Positions 14,007 to 22,666 of a stretch of 38,025 bases of DNA are shown piece after piece. The DNA comes from a virus: positions 1 to 38,025 of IMG/VR virus record IMGVR_UViG_3300032085_000753. One strand, written 5' to 3'. Position numbers and translations under genes: made by a program. The notes below the pieces were generated by a model. It saw nothing but the letters and a program-made list of their open reading frames with translations. It was not told the DNA's origin and made no database searches. Numbering within the stretch: position 1 is the first letter of the stretch; every line of letters begins with the position of its first letter.

Positions 14007-17000
14007 ATGGAAGATGAGAAGAAGTCCAAAAAGGACAAGAAGAAGAATGATGCTGTCGTAAAGAATACGATTGAAATCAATCCCAAGCTAGAAGAAGATG
14101 TATCGCCAACAGCGGTATTCTCGTTTGGAAGGATGAATCCTCCCACGATTGGTCACGAAAAACTCGTTGCCAAAATCAATGCAGTCGCAAAACAGAACAA
14201 TGCGATGCCACATCTCTATCTCTCACAATCATACGATTCAAATAAGAATCCATTGCCATATGCTACTAAGATTGCTCTCGCAAAGAAAGCATTTGGTAAT
14301 ATGGTTATGAAGTCTCGCTCAAAGACGCTTATGCAGGTTGCTAAAGAGCTAGAAGACATGGGTCATACAAAACTGATTATGGTTGCAGGTTCAGACAGAG
14401 TTGAAGAGTTTAAAACCCTACTCAACAAATACAACGGTAAAGACTACACGTTCGACTCTATTGAAGTCGTCTCTGCTGGCGAGCGTGATCCAGATGCTGA
14501 AGGTGTTGCTGGTATGTCTGCATCTAAGATGCGAGCCGCTGCTGCTGCTGGTGATGAGAAAGCATTCAAGTCTGGTCTTCCTAAGAAGCTACAGAGTTCT
14601 GCAAGTAAGGTGTACCAAGCGGTCAGAGATGGTATGAAGATTGCTGAAGAGATGGAACAAGAGCTTGGCGAAGACTTGATGTTCGAAGCTGTTCTCAGTG
14701 TCGCTGCTCGTAGAAAGAGAGCGATGGCCTTTAAGAAAGCTAAATCTAAGATTATGCGTGGTCGTAAGATTGCTGCAAAGAAGATGGCGTCACCTGAGAA
14801 GTTGAAACTTCGTTCTCGTAAAAAAGCAATTGAGGTTATCAGAAAGAAAGTTGCTGGCGCTAAAGGCACAGATTATAAAAATCTTTCTCCATCAGAAAAA
14901 ATGTCTATTGACAAGAAGGTTGAAAAGAAGAAGGGTCTGATTGCGAAGATTGCTAAAAAGCAATTTCAAAAAGTGAAGCAAGCTGAAAAAGAAAGACTTG
15001 CAAAGGTCAGAAGTGGACCAGCTAAAGAAAGTGTGAACGAAGCAGTTGCACCTGAAGTCAAAAAGGGTGACACTATCACAGTTAGTAAAAGCGAACGCCA
15101 ATACAAGATGGGCGGCATTGTAGACCCAAAGACAAAAGTGCCATCTGAAAGCGATAAGATGGTCGTTCAGAAAATCACAAAGTCATCAAAGGGTCGTAAA
15201 GCACATCTCACATATCAAGACTCTAAGAAGAGAGGTGGCTATGCTATCTATCTTGATGATATGCCAGACTTCATGTCTGTAACAGTAGAAAGCGTCAACG
15301 AAGAGTTTGAAAATCTTTTTGAAAGAGAAGACAAAGATATTGGTGATAGAGAGGGTTCTCAACCAGCTAAGTATCACAGCGGTCTTGCTAAGTCTACAAA
15401 GCAGAAGCGTGATGCTCAGTTTAGAAAAGCTGCTGAGAAAGATAGTGATGACCCATCTGCTTATCCAGATAAACACGCTGGCGACTCTGATGCTAAGACG
15501 AAGACTTCAAAGCATACAAAGCGCTATCATCAAATGTTTGGTAAAGAGAACACAGTCAAGCATGACCAGCGTTTCAAGCGTTATAGGGTCAACATGGTAA
15601 AACCAGTTGAACTTGATGAGAAGGGTTTCATCGAAGAAGTTGACTATATGCTCAATGATGTTTTGAACGAGATGTTCGAAGAAGTGATTGTAGAAAAATC
15701 TCTTGAGGGATTAAAAAAAAAGTCTGAGAAGTCTGGTATTCCCTATGGTATTCTCAAGAAGGTCTATGATAGAGGTATGGCTGCTTGGAGAACTGGTCAT
15801 CGCCCTGGCGCTGGTCAAGAGCAATGGGCATATGCTCGTGTAAACTCTTTCATAACAAAAGGAAAGGGTACATGGGGTAAAGCTGATGCTGACCTAGCCG
15901 CTAAAGTTCGTGGTGAAGAAGTTGACCTTGGTGAAGGTGCTGTAGATACTGCAAGAGCAGCAATCAAAAGAGAAAAAGAAGCTGATAAAAAGAAACACGA
16001 TGCTATAATGGATCGTGCTAGATTAGCAGATACAAAAGCAACAAACAGAAAAGAAGAAGTTGATATTGATGAAGGTGTGAATGACCCAGGCATCTTCAAA
16101 GCTGTATTTCTTGCTGGTGGTCCGGGGTCAGGCAAATCATTTGTTGTTGGTAAAACAGCATTGACTGCTTTAGGATTGAAGCTAATTAATTCTGATGATG
16201 CGTTTGAAGCACAACTGAAGAAGGTTGGGTTGAAACCAACACCTGAAGATATCTTCTCACCTAAAGGTCAAGAGGTTCGTGCCCGTGCGGTAGCACTTAC
16301 AGGTATGAAACAAAAACTCGCCTTAAATGGTCGTTTAGGGCTTGTCATTGATGGCACGGGTAAAGATTATACTAAGATTAAAAGACAGGCTGACGAACTT
16401 ACAGAACTTGGTTATGATATTGCAATGATATTTGTCAACACAGACCTTAAAACTGCACAGGCTCGTAACAAAAAACGTGAACGCACATTACCCGAAGATC
16501 AAGTTGAGAAGATGTGGGATGCTGTTCAGCGCAACATTGGTAGATTCCAAAAAAAGTTTAAGCAAGACTTCATCGTAATTGATAATTCAGAAGGCGTGAG
16601 AGATTTTGATGCTGCTACAATGTCTGCATATAAAAGAATGTCAGCGTGGGTGAAGAAAACTCCCAAGAGGTCAGCAGCGAAACAATGGATTCGTGCTGCA
16701 CAAGCAGAAAAACAGCGTGGTATGAAAGAAGCAAATAGTTGGAGAACAGATGGTCATTATCTAGAGAATGGTGAAGAATGGGATGGCGACCAACATGCTT
16801 ATGAAGGAGAAGTTTATACTGGTGCAGAACATGGTCCAGATAGCAAACGCCTCTATCATTATAAAGAACTATCCCCAAGCATTCGTGCAAAGATTGATGC
16901 TGCATTAAAAGAAGATAATCGTGAGAACATACAAGTAGGTGATTTTGAAACAAAGCATTTTGATATGTGTCCAAGTGCTGTTGCTCTATATAAGAAGCTA

Positions 17001-17645
17001 GAGCCTACTGACGAAGTTGTTAAATCTGCCAAACTACACGATACTCTTTTTGGCATTGAAAAGGAAGTCATTGAAACAGAAACAGCTACACAAGATGATT
17101 TGGATACCGCAAAAAAGATTGCTGCTCAGATCATGTCAATGGCTAAGACAATGGATAAAGAAGAAGAGCATAACTATATACAGAGTCATATAGATAAGAT
17201 TGCCGAATATGTGAAAGACGTTAAAGAAGAGAAAGAAGAAGTTGATCATGATAAGTGTGGAACACCAGATTGTTGCGGGCAATGTGATACCGCAACAGAT
17301 GATGTGAATGAAGCGTTTAATGCTATGATTAGCGATACGATGTTTCAAGAACAACAAGTAAAGGCTGGATTTAAATCTTCAGATGATGTAGACGAATCTA
17401 GAATAGGCTTTATGTTAAATAAAGACAAATACAAACAAGCTGCCAAACTCGTAAAAAAAGAAAAAGAGAAAGATAAAACTGGAAGACATTCTAATTCTTA
17501 TTGGGCAGCAGAAGTCATTCGCATGAATAATCTCAAACTAGACCCTAGACTACTCGCTAAATTGGTCGATGAAGAATATGGTGCAGGCGAAGAAGGTACA
17601 GATGAGTTGAACGCTAAGTATAAAAAGGACACACCCGGTCAATGA
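14007..17645 (+). CDS. 1212-residue multidomain late protein: nucleotidyltransferase, DUF5824-like domain, P-loop kinase
   Basis: Domains in order: (a) cytidylyltransferase-like domain, about 33-210, with FGRMNPPTIGH (41-50) and GMSASKMRAA (169-178); (b) Lys-rich basic region, 230-340; (c) linker-rich region to 565; (d) a DUF5824-like domain, about 565-640 (SGIPYGILKKVYDRGMAAWR); (e) zeta-toxin-like P-loop kinase, 697-865, Walker A GGPGSGKS (704-711); (f) charged helical tail with a cysteine cluster (1084-1093). The domains are parted by similar acidic linkers, for example EEVDLGEGAVD and EEVDIDEGVND. These contain (L/I)xE sites of the sort cut by T4 prohead protease: LGE 220-222, LFE 437-439, LGE 641-643, IDE 687-689. 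The GGAGAG ribosome site and late promoter suit a virion component. Confidence 0.75.
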   Translation: MEDEKKSKKDKKKNDAVVKNTIEINPKLEEDVSPTAVFSFGRMNPPTIGHEKLVAKINAVAKQNNAMPHLYLSQSYDSNKNPLPYATKIALAKKAFGNMVMKSRSKTLMQVAKELEDMGHTKLIMVAGSDRVEEFKTLLNKYNGKDYTFDSIEVVSAGERDPDAEGVAGMSASKMRAAAAAGDEKAFKSGLPKKLQSSASKVYQAVRDGMKIAEEMEQELGEDLMFEAVLSVAARRKRAMAFKKAKSKIMRGRKIAAKKMASPEKLKLRSRKKAIEVIRKKVAGAKGTDYKNLSPSEKMSIDKKVEKKKGLIAKIAKKQFQKVKQAEKERLAKVRSGPAKESVNEAVAPEVKKGDTITVSKSERQYKMGGIVDPKTKVPSESDKMVVQKITKSSKGRKAHLTYQDSKKRGGYAIYLDDMPDFMSVTVESVNEEFENLFEREDKDIGDREGSQPAKYHSGLAKSTKQKRDAQFRKAAEKDSDDPSAYPDKHAGDSDAKTKTSKHTKRYHQMFGKENTVKHDQRFKRYRVNMVKPVELDEKGFIEEVDYMLNDVLNEMFEEVIVEKSLEGLKKKSEKSGIPYGILKKVYDRGMAAWRTGHRPGAGQEQWAYARVNSFITKGKGTWGKADADLAAKVRGEEVDLGEGAVDTARAAIKREKEADKKKHDAIMDRARLADTKATNRKEEVDIDEGVNDPGIFKAVFLAGGPGSGKSFVVGKTALTALGLKLINSDDAFEAQLKKVGLKPTPEDIFSPKGQEVRARAVALTGMKQKLALNGRLGLVIDGTGKDYTKIKRQADELTELGYDIAMIFVNTDLKTAQARNKKRERTLPEDQVEKMWDAVQRNIGRFQKKFKQDFIVIDNSEGVRDFDAATMSAYKRMSAWVKKTPKRSAAKQWIRAAQAEKQRGMKEANSWRTDGHYLENGEEWDGDQHAYEGEVYTGAEHGPDSKRLYHYKELSPSIRAKIDAALKEDNRENIQVGDFETKHFDMCPSAVALYKKLEPTDEVVKSAKLHDTLFGIEKEVIETETATQDDLDTAKKIAAQIMSMAKTMDKEEEHNYIQSHIDKIAEYVKDVKEEKEEVDHDKCGTPDCCGQCDTATDDVNEAFNAMISDTMFQEQQVKAGFKSSDDVDESRIGFMLNKDKYKQAAKLVKKEKEKDKTGRHSNSYWAAEVIRMNNLKLDPRLLAKLVDEEYGAGEEGTDELNAKYKKDTPGQ

Positions 17646-18178
17646 TAAAGTTTGGGCAACATGCGGATGTAGAGAAAGCCATGTGGTTTATGGAAGCAAA
17701 CGATATTTCACTTATAGATAATGTGTATCGTCCACTTTCAGAAAGCTACTTTCAATTCTTTCGTGAAGCAAGACAATACTATAAAGATGGTGCATTAAAT
17801 GTATCTTCACTTGATGCTCAAATTCTAGAAACTGACCTCGGTGAGATGGCAGACTATCAAGGAGAAGAAGTTCCTCTTGATTGCCCCCTTGTCGAAGAAG
17901 CTGAACCAGAACTCAACAAGCCAAAACGTGGTGGTCCAAAGAAGTTCTATGTGTATGTGAAAGACCCGTCTACAGGTAATGTAAAGAAAGTTACTTGGGG
18001 TGACACAACGGGTCTTAAAGCTAAGATCAATGATGTTGCTGCTAGAAAGTCATTCGCTGCAAGACATAAATGTGATACGAGAAACGATAAAACAAAGCCA
18101 TCTTATTGGGCGTGTCGTCTACCACGATATGCTAAGATGCTTGGTATGCAAGTAGATAATCCTAGTTCTTGGTGGTAA
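17642..18178 (+). CDS. Conserved phage protein with DUF5872-like C-terminal domain
   Basis: A 178-residue protein. The first half contains LDAQILETDLGEMADYQGE, a stretch I recall as conserved in marine T4-like phages; its DLGE (65-68) again matches an LxE prohead-protease site. The C-terminal part, about 103-167, with KKVTWGD, SFAARHKCD and SYWACRLPRYAK, fits DUF5872, a phage domain of unknown role with two conserved cysteines (144 and 158). It overlaps the 1212-codon gene by 4 bases and probably has a linked role in the virion. Confidence 0.75.
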   Translation: MIKFGQHADVEKAMWFMEANDISLIDNVYRPLSESYFQFFREARQYYKDGALNVSSLDAQILETDLGEMADYQGEEVPLDCPLVEEAEPELNKPKRGGPKKFYVYVKDPSTGNVKKVTWGDTTGLKAKINDVAARKSFAARHKCDTRNDKTKPSYWACRLPRYAKMLGMQVDNPSSWW

Positions 18179-18181
18179 AAT

Positions 18182-18451
18182 ATGAAGCCGTATGTAGATT
18201 ATGAAAAAGAAGGTGGTGTTTGGATTCGTGAGTTCGACGATGATACGACTGAACTCGAATGGCACCGTGATGAGACAGATAGACTTGTAGAAGTTATTGA
18301 AGGTGATGGTTGGATGTTTCAATACGACAACGACTTACCATTTAGTATAAATAGTTCAAATACAATATTCATACCTAAAGAAACGTTTCATCGTCTTCAT
18401 AAAGGTAAGAACAAGTTAAAAATTAAGATAAAGGAATATTCAGATGGCTAA
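18182..18451 (+). CDS. Small cupin-like protein
   Basis: An 89-residue protein with a single-domain cupin pattern: ELEWHRDETDRLVEVIEGDGWMFQ, where H and E could contribute to a metal site, and later IFIPKETFHRL, with a second histidine. It might be a metal-binding enzyme or a structural beta-barrel. It is 3 bases downstream of the DUF5872 gene and shares its operon. The next gene overlaps it by 8 bases. The sequence around 18346 within this gene also holds a TATAAATA octamer. Confidence 0.65.
   Translation: MKPYVDYEKEGGVWIREFDDDTTELEWHRDETDRLVEVIEGDGWMFQYDNDLPFSINSSNTIFIPKETFHRLHKGKNKLKIKIKEYSDG
18346..18353 (+). promoter_or_regulatory. Possible internal late promoter (TATAAATA)
   Basis: An exact octamer inside the cupin-like gene, 91 bases before the ATG at 18444. 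It could raise late expression of the two virion-type genes that follow; it may also be chance within coding sequence. Confidence 0.4.
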
Positions 18452-18986
18452 AGATATTGATTCGGGGAATGTTGAAAAGGCTTTGAAACATGATTGTGCA
18501 AGTCACGTTGTTCATGAGGAGTGGGGTGCTGGAAGATGTATTCCTGAAATGCACACCATCGTAGAACAGGAAGACGGCACAGGTTTTGTAACTCATTATG
18601 ATATCATGTTCGAACATGGTATTGAAAACAATGTAGCAGTTGAATCTGTTAAAGTGACAAAATCAGAAGCACATCTTCATTCGAGTAAGAAAAAGAAGAT
18701 GGATGAAAAATTTGCAAAAGTCACTAAGAAGACTGATGACGGTGATGGTATGGACCCTGTTGGAAAAGACGATGCCGACATCGACAACGATGGTGACGTA
18801 GACGATTCTGATAAGTATCTTAAAATGCGCCGTAAGGCAATCGGTAAGGCTATCGCTAAAAAAGAAGCTAAGTCATATGGCGTCGTCAGTCGATCAATGA
18901 CGCCAATGAGAGATAGGTTTGGCAAATCTGATAGCGAAAAAGAAGCTGAAGCGAAGAAGAAAAAAGAAGCTGAAGCTAAAAAGTAA
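18444..18986 (+). CDS. Conserved phage protein with EF-hand/dockerin-like Ca-binding loop
   Basis: A 180-residue protein. The N-terminal half (to about 75) holds EEWGAGRCIPEMHTIVEQEDG, possibly a small beta-domain. The middle carries DADIDNDGDVDDSDKYL, a DxDxDGDxxxSD-type calcium loop like those of dockerins. The C-terminus is a long Lys/Glu/Ala-rich tail. Proteins of this layout are known to me from marine T4-like phages near head genes, without a function. It precedes the decoration-type protein and may interact with it. Confidence 0.65.
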   Translation: MAKDIDSGNVEKALKHDCASHVVHEEWGAGRCIPEMHTIVEQEDGTGFVTHYDIMFEHGIENNVAVESVKVTKSEAHLHSSKKKKMDEKFAKVTKKTDDGDGMDPVGKDDADIDNDGDVDDSDKYLKMRRKAIGKAIAKKEAKSYGVVSRSMTPMRDRFGKSDSEKEAEAKKKKEAEAKK

Positions 18987-19013
18987 TTACAAAACTCAAG
19001 AAGGAGATACGCC

Positions 19014-19589
19014 ATGGCACTCTGGGGTACATCAGATGCTGACGAAGCAAAACCAAAGTATTTAACAGACGCACAGAAGAAGCAGGTCTATGCTACATCC
19101 GCTGGTTGGGTTGCAGAGCCTGGTCTTTCTGGTAACGGCAATGCAAGCGCCCAACCAGAAGTTCTAGTTGCCATCGGCGGTCAAGCTGTTGGTATTGGTG
19201 CTGCTGATATCACTGAAATCGAATTCATCACAACTGCAATCGCAGCAGATACCGCTGCTCCTCTATCAGTTCGTGTTCGCTTCAACGAAGAAGTTGATGT
19301 TAATACCACTGGTGGTACACCACAGCTAACTGTAACGAATGATAGCGCTGGTACAAGCACCAGTGTTAATATCGTTCTGCCATATGCTTCTGGTACAGGT
19401 ACAAACGAACTTGTATTTACGCATACATGGTCATCAGGCGAACTACTTGCAACAGACGTTGTATCTATCGGCACCAATGCTCTTGCTCTAAATAGTGGTA
19501 CTATCAAGGATGCTGGTACTTCTACTAACTCCACTATCACTAACTCAAGTGCTATTGGAACAGCAGCAGGTACAATTACTGTATCATAA
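19014..19589 (+). CDS. Virion structural protein with Ig-like (SwmB-type) domain
   Basis: A 191-residue protein. The N-terminus MALWGTSDADEAKPKYLTD is a hallmark I recall from structural proteins of marine T4-like phages. Residues about 75-185 form an Ig-like beta-sandwich repeat: APLSVRVRFNEEVDV, GTPQLTV, YASGTGTNELVFT, then SIGTNALALNSGTIKDAG, the pattern of SwmB-type domains of surface proteins. Together they suggest an outer capsid decoration or fibre component. It has a strong Shine-Dalgarno sequence (AAGGAGAT), which suggests high expression. Confidence 0.75.
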   Translation: MALWGTSDADEAKPKYLTDAQKKQVYATSAGWVAEPGLSGNGNASAQPEVLVAIGGQAVGIGAADITEIEFITTAIAADTAAPLSVRVRFNEEVDVNTTGGTPQLTVTNDSAGTSTSVNIVLPYASGTGTNELVFTHTWSSGELLATDVVSIGTNALALNSGTIKDAGTSTNSTITNSSAIGTAAGTITVS

Positions 19590-19614
19590 TTATTTGTAAC
19601 ACTGTGGATTTATC

Positions 19615-19989
19615 ATGGAACTAACTGAAGAAACGTTTTTACTATACGCAGCGAAGTACTATGAGAATCCGCAGTGTTCAAGTTATGAAGAGTTCGAGGA
19701 CGATCTGAAACGTATACAGTATCTCAAGCGACTCTTCAATCGTTATGAAAGTTCAGGTGAATTAAAGGAACGGCTAATACTCAACCATATTATAGTCCTC
19801 TACAACTGTTTTGGTTTAGCAGCGACAAATATCTTATTTTTAAAACTAGAAGAACATACAAAAGTTCTAAAGCCGTTTCTCCTGAAACTTAACTTTATGC
19901 CTGACTTTGTAGCATACAACAAAAAACGTGTGCTAAGTACTGACATAGCGATGGATGCAAATGTAATAGAGAAGATTAGGAACATCTAA
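19615..19989 (+). CDS. Conserved T4-like phage protein of unknown function
   Basis: A 124-residue, mostly helical protein. NPQCSSYEEFEDDLKRIQYL and ELKERLILNHIIVLYNCFG are stretches conserved, as I recall, across T4-like phages, with no established role. It has no membrane segment and no signal peptide. It overlaps the next gene by one base. There is no clear Shine-Dalgarno sequence before the ATG and no promoter was recognised. Confidence 0.7.
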   Translation: MELTEETFLLYAAKYYENPQCSSYEEFEDDLKRIQYLKRLFNRYESSGELKERLILNHIIVLYNCFGLAATNILFLKLEEHTKVLKPFLLKLNFMPDFVAYNKKRVLSTDIAMDANVIEKIRNI

Positions 19990-20474
19990 TGATTGTCGAT
20001 TTATTTCTCGTATACAACATGGTTAAAAGACTTGCCACTCCTTTCAATGAGTGGGAAGCGTACAAACGTGGAATAATCGATGAGCGTGGCAATCTCCTAA
20101 AGAGCAGAAAAGACTTACGCACAATTAAAGAACGAGATGCGTTTGGTCTATACGATTTAATGATTCTAAAACTAAAAAGACTAGTTGAGAAGGTGCCTGG
20201 CGGTAAAACGAGATTGGGTTCATATGCTGCTGCTTTATATCTTGTCAAAGAGGGTAAACTCTATACTGAAGACACTTCTGATAAGATTCTTGAAGAAGGA
20301 TTCATGAAGCATTATACGACGCTCTCAGAGGATGATATCAATCTTCGTTTTGAAGAGATTGCTAATGCTGCTGGCAGTGGCAATGTTGCTGGTCTGCCGC
20401 CTGATGATCCAGTGGTATCTAAGAAGTCACAGAAGAAGCTATTGAAGCGGAAAGAACTTCAAGGAGTTAAATAA
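19989..20474 (+). CDS. Conserved T4-like phage protein of unknown function
   Basis: A 161-residue basic protein. VKRLATPFNEWEAYKRGII and VEKVPGGKTRLGSYAAAL are segments I recall in homologues next to the previous gene in marine T4-like phages. The C-terminus is Lys-rich. Function unknown. The next gene (spanin-like) begins at the last base of its stop codon. Confidence 0.7.
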   Translation: MIVDLFLVYNMVKRLATPFNEWEAYKRGIIDERGNLLKSRKDLRTIKERDAFGLYDLMILKLKRLVEKVPGGKTRLGSYAAALYLVKEGKLYTEDTSDKILEEGFMKHYTTLSEDDINLRFEEIANAAGSGNVAGLPPDDPVVSKKSQKKLLKRKELQGVK

Positions 20475-20962
20475 TGCCTATTTTCATTTTAATTTTTGTT
20501 CTTATGGGTGTTCTGGGTGGTGTTGGCTATGGTGGGTTCATGTATTATGAGGACACACAAGAGCGTCTGGCCATCTATGCTGAGAATCAAGCGAAGCTAG
20601 AGCAGGCTGTTGAAACATCTCAAGCGACGATCAAACAGATGAATGCTGACATTCAACAGCAACAAGCACTGAACAAAGAACTTCAAAGTAATCTCACAAA
20701 AGCAACTGAGCAGCAAGACAAGCTGCGAAAGGTTCTATCGAAGCGTGACCTATCGAAAGATGCGCTAAAAGACCCGAAGAATCTTGAAGAGAGGATGACA
20801 AATGCAACTACAAAAGTTTGGGCTCGTATTGAGTCTCTTAGCGGTAACGATGCTCGCCAGCGGATGCTCGACCGGGAGAAAGCCGCTGCCAGCAAAGATA
20901 GTAACGCAGACGGAGTACCAGTCAAAGCAGATTCAGGAAGCGGCCCCGCCAAAACCAATTGA
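20474..20962 (+). CDS. Probable inner-membrane spanin (Rz-like)
   Basis: A 162-residue protein with an N-terminal membrane segment (about 3-25) followed by a long periplasmic coiled coil (30-100, Gln-, Glu- and Lys-rich). This is the layout of an i-spanin, which spans the periplasm to fuse membranes in the last step of lysis. The lipoprotein gene that starts inside its 3' end (20802) matches the usual embedded o-spanin partner. The call rests on layout, not sequence identity. Confidence 0.65.
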   Translation: MPIFILIFVLMGVLGGVGYGGFMYYEDTQERLAIYAENQAKLEQAVETSQATIKQMNADIQQQQALNKELQSNLTKATEQQDKLRKVLSKRDLSKDALKDPKNLEERMTNATTKVWARIESLSGNDARQRMLDREKAAASKDSNADGVPVKADSGSGPAKTN

Positions 20963-21215
20963 ACTGTATGACGTTGATATTCGAGTTGTAAGTGAAAAGA
21001 ACATTGATGAATTTTTGGAAGAGTTCAGAAATGAAAACGGTCAACTCGCTATTGTTGCATTTTCTATTCGTGGATATCAAAACTTAGCACTAAACGTATC
21101 CGAGTTGGAACGATACATTCGCCAACAAAAGGAAGTTATCCTCTATTACGAGAAAGCGATTAAACCAGCAGATGACGAATCAGAATCAGAATCAACTAAG
21201 CAAACTTCAAAGTGA
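20802..21215 (+). CDS. Probable outer-membrane lipoprotein spanin (Rz1-like)
   Basis: A 137-residue lipoprotein precursor: a signal peptide ends in the lipobox LASGC with the acylated C22. The first 161 bases overlap the i-spanin-like gene in another frame, the classical Rz/Rz1 arrangement. It is longer than a typical o-spanin and has an additional C-terminal domain (VDIRVVSEKNIDEFLEEF..., about residues 58-120), so an alternative outer-membrane function is possible. It overlaps the holin-like gene by 44 bases. Confidence 0.65.
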   Translation: MQLQKFGLVLSLLAVTMLASGCSTGRKPLPAKIVTQTEYQSKQIQEAAPPKPIELYDVDIRVVSEKNIDEFLEEFRNENGQLAIVAFSIRGYQNLALNVSELERYIRQQKEVILYYEKAIKPADDESESESTKQTSK

Positions 21216-21588
21216 GGTGAGTAGTATCAAAACTACAGTTGAAACCAATAGACTTCTAGTTGATAGACTAGATAGAGCGATTGAAAAAATGGCTGAAGTT
21301 TCGAGTCATATTTCAAAGCTGTTGGCTGTGCATGAAACTCGTATTGAAAATCAAGATGAAAGCATCAGCATCACCCACAAACGAATTTCAGAATTGCGTG
21401 ATGATCTCAATCACACGATGGAGCGCAACTACGACTCTATCGTAGCAGAGTTTAAAGTTGTCAAAACAATGTTCGAAAAGCACGAGAAACGTATCATCAT
21501 GCTTGAAAAGTGGAAGTATGGCGTAATCGCCTCTGCCGCTGCTATTGGATTTTTAATGTCCAAGGTTGACATTTCTGCCATGTTTTAG
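21172..21588 (+). CDS. XhlA-like coiled-coil membrane protein, possible holin
   Basis: A 138-residue protein with a long coiled coil (residues about 8-110) and a single C-terminal hydrophobic segment (KYGVIASAAAIGFLMSKVDI). This layout is shared with XhlA-type haemolysin/holin-associated proteins. It is the third overlapping gene of the lysis cassette after two spanin-like genes. A holin role fits the context but is not shown by the sequence; other phage proteins have the same topology. Confidence 0.55.
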   Translation: MTNQNQNQLSKLQSEVSSIKTTVETNRLLVDRLDRAIEKMAEVSSHISKLLAVHETRIENQDESISITHKRISELRDDLNHTMERNYDSIVAEFKVVKTMFEKHEKRIIMLEKWKYGVIASAAAIGFLMSKVDISAMF

Positions 21589-21589
21589 G

Positions 21590-21617
21590 TTGACATTCCC
21601 TACATATGCTGTATAAT
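21590..21617 (+). promoter_or_regulatory. Sigma70-type early promoter for the primase-nrd operon
   Basis: TTGACA, 16 bases, TATAAT: both hexamers match the consensus exactly. The primase start follows 33 bases later. The sequence GGTTGACATT is also present 24 bases upstream (21564-21573), so the -35 region occurs twice. Confidence 0.8.
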
Positions 21618-21650
21618 AGCTTTATTGCTGTTGATGTAAGGAAGAGTTAA

Positions 21651-22655
21651 TTGAATCCTATTGATATGAAGTTCGCTAATCTCTTGTCAAATAGACTAGA
21701 GAGATTCAGTGTAAAGTCTATGCACCCATACAGGGTCAACTGTCGTTGTCCTATCTGCGGTGATTCCCAAAAATCGAAGACGAAGGCTCGTGGGTGGATA
21801 CTCGAAAAGAGTCATGAATTGACTGTGTTCTATTGTCATAATTGCAATGCGAGTCATAATCTTCGATACTTTCTCAAAGTAGTTGATCCTATGCTATACA
21901 ACGATTATGTTGCAGAGCATGGTCTTGAGAAGCTATCGACTAAGAAGAAAGAGCCTAAAGCGCTAAACTTTAAAACACCTAAGTTTCGTAAGAAAGGTTC
22001 GCCTCTTCTAAAACTCAAAAAGATTTCTCAACTGATGCCTAATCACAAGGCAAGAGTGTATGTTGAGTCTCGCAAAATCCCCACAAACAAGCATTATAAA
22101 TTATACTACGCTTCAAAGTTTGTTGAGTACGTCAACTCTCTAGTACCAGGCAAACTAGAGATGAGAGAACACTCTCGACTTGTACTACCATTTATAGATG
22201 CTAGAGGAGAGGTGTTTGGATTTCAAGGTCGAGCGTTCGATAAAGACCAGCTTAGATATATAACTATTATGCTGGATGAATCTAAAGAAAAGGTATACGG
22301 GCTACAAGATTTAGACTATAATAGCAAGTATACAGTCGTTGAAGGACCAATTGATAGTCTGTTTCTAGATAACTCTATTGCGATGGCTGGTGCATCTTTT
22401 AACACGCTACTGAAGCCTGAAAATGCTACTATCGTGTTTGATAATGAGCCAAGAAACAAGCAGATTGTTGAGAAGATGGAGAGGTGTGTACAACAGAAAT
22501 ATAGAGTATGTATGTGGCCTGACACTCCAGGCAAAGATATAAATGAAATGATAATCAACGGGATGAAATCTGCCGACATTCAACTTATTATAGATAGTAA
22601 TTCATATAGAGGATTAGAAGCTGAGATGAGACTCGTCACATGGAAAAAGATATAA
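21651..22655 (+). CDS. DNA primase (T4 gp61-like)
   Basis: A 334-residue primase. The N-terminal zinc-binding domain has C33-x2-C36 and C62-x2-C65. The TOPRIM-like part has VVEGPIDS (229-236, catalytic Glu) and IVFDNEPRNK (261-270, acidic residues). It synthesises RNA primers on the lagging strand, working with the phage helicase. The start is TTG at 21651 with AAGGAAG upstream; an ATG 15 bases further on would shorten it by five residues. The nrdA gene starts 11 bases downstream, in the same operon. Confidence 0.85.
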   Translation: MNPIDMKFANLLSNRLERFSVKSMHPYRVNCRCPICGDSQKSKTKARGWILEKSHELTVFYCHNCNASHNLRYFLKVVDPMLYNDYVAEHGLEKLSTKKKEPKALNFKTPKFRKKGSPLLKLKKISQLMPNHKARVYVESRKIPTNKHYKLYYASKFVEYVNSLVPGKLEMREHSRLVLPFIDARGEVFGFQGRAFDKDQLRYITIMLDESKEKVYGLQDLDYNSKYTVVEGPIDSLFLDNSIAMAGASFNTLLKPENATIVFDNEPRNKQIVEKMERCVQQKYRVCMWPDTPGKDINEMIINGMKSADIQLIIDSNSYRGLEAEMRLVTWKKI

Positions 22656-22666
22656 GGGAATAAGAA

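Noticed and set aside
14444-14869. A 141-codon minus-strand frame under the 1212-codon gene
   Set aside because: Ala- and Ser-rich reading of the Lys-rich strand, with no start signal; it is a shadow of the real gene.
21566-21594. The upstream TTGACA (21566-21571) as a separate promoter
   Set aside because: At 16-18 bases downstream there is no TATAAT-like box; it seems to be only a duplicate of the -35 region.
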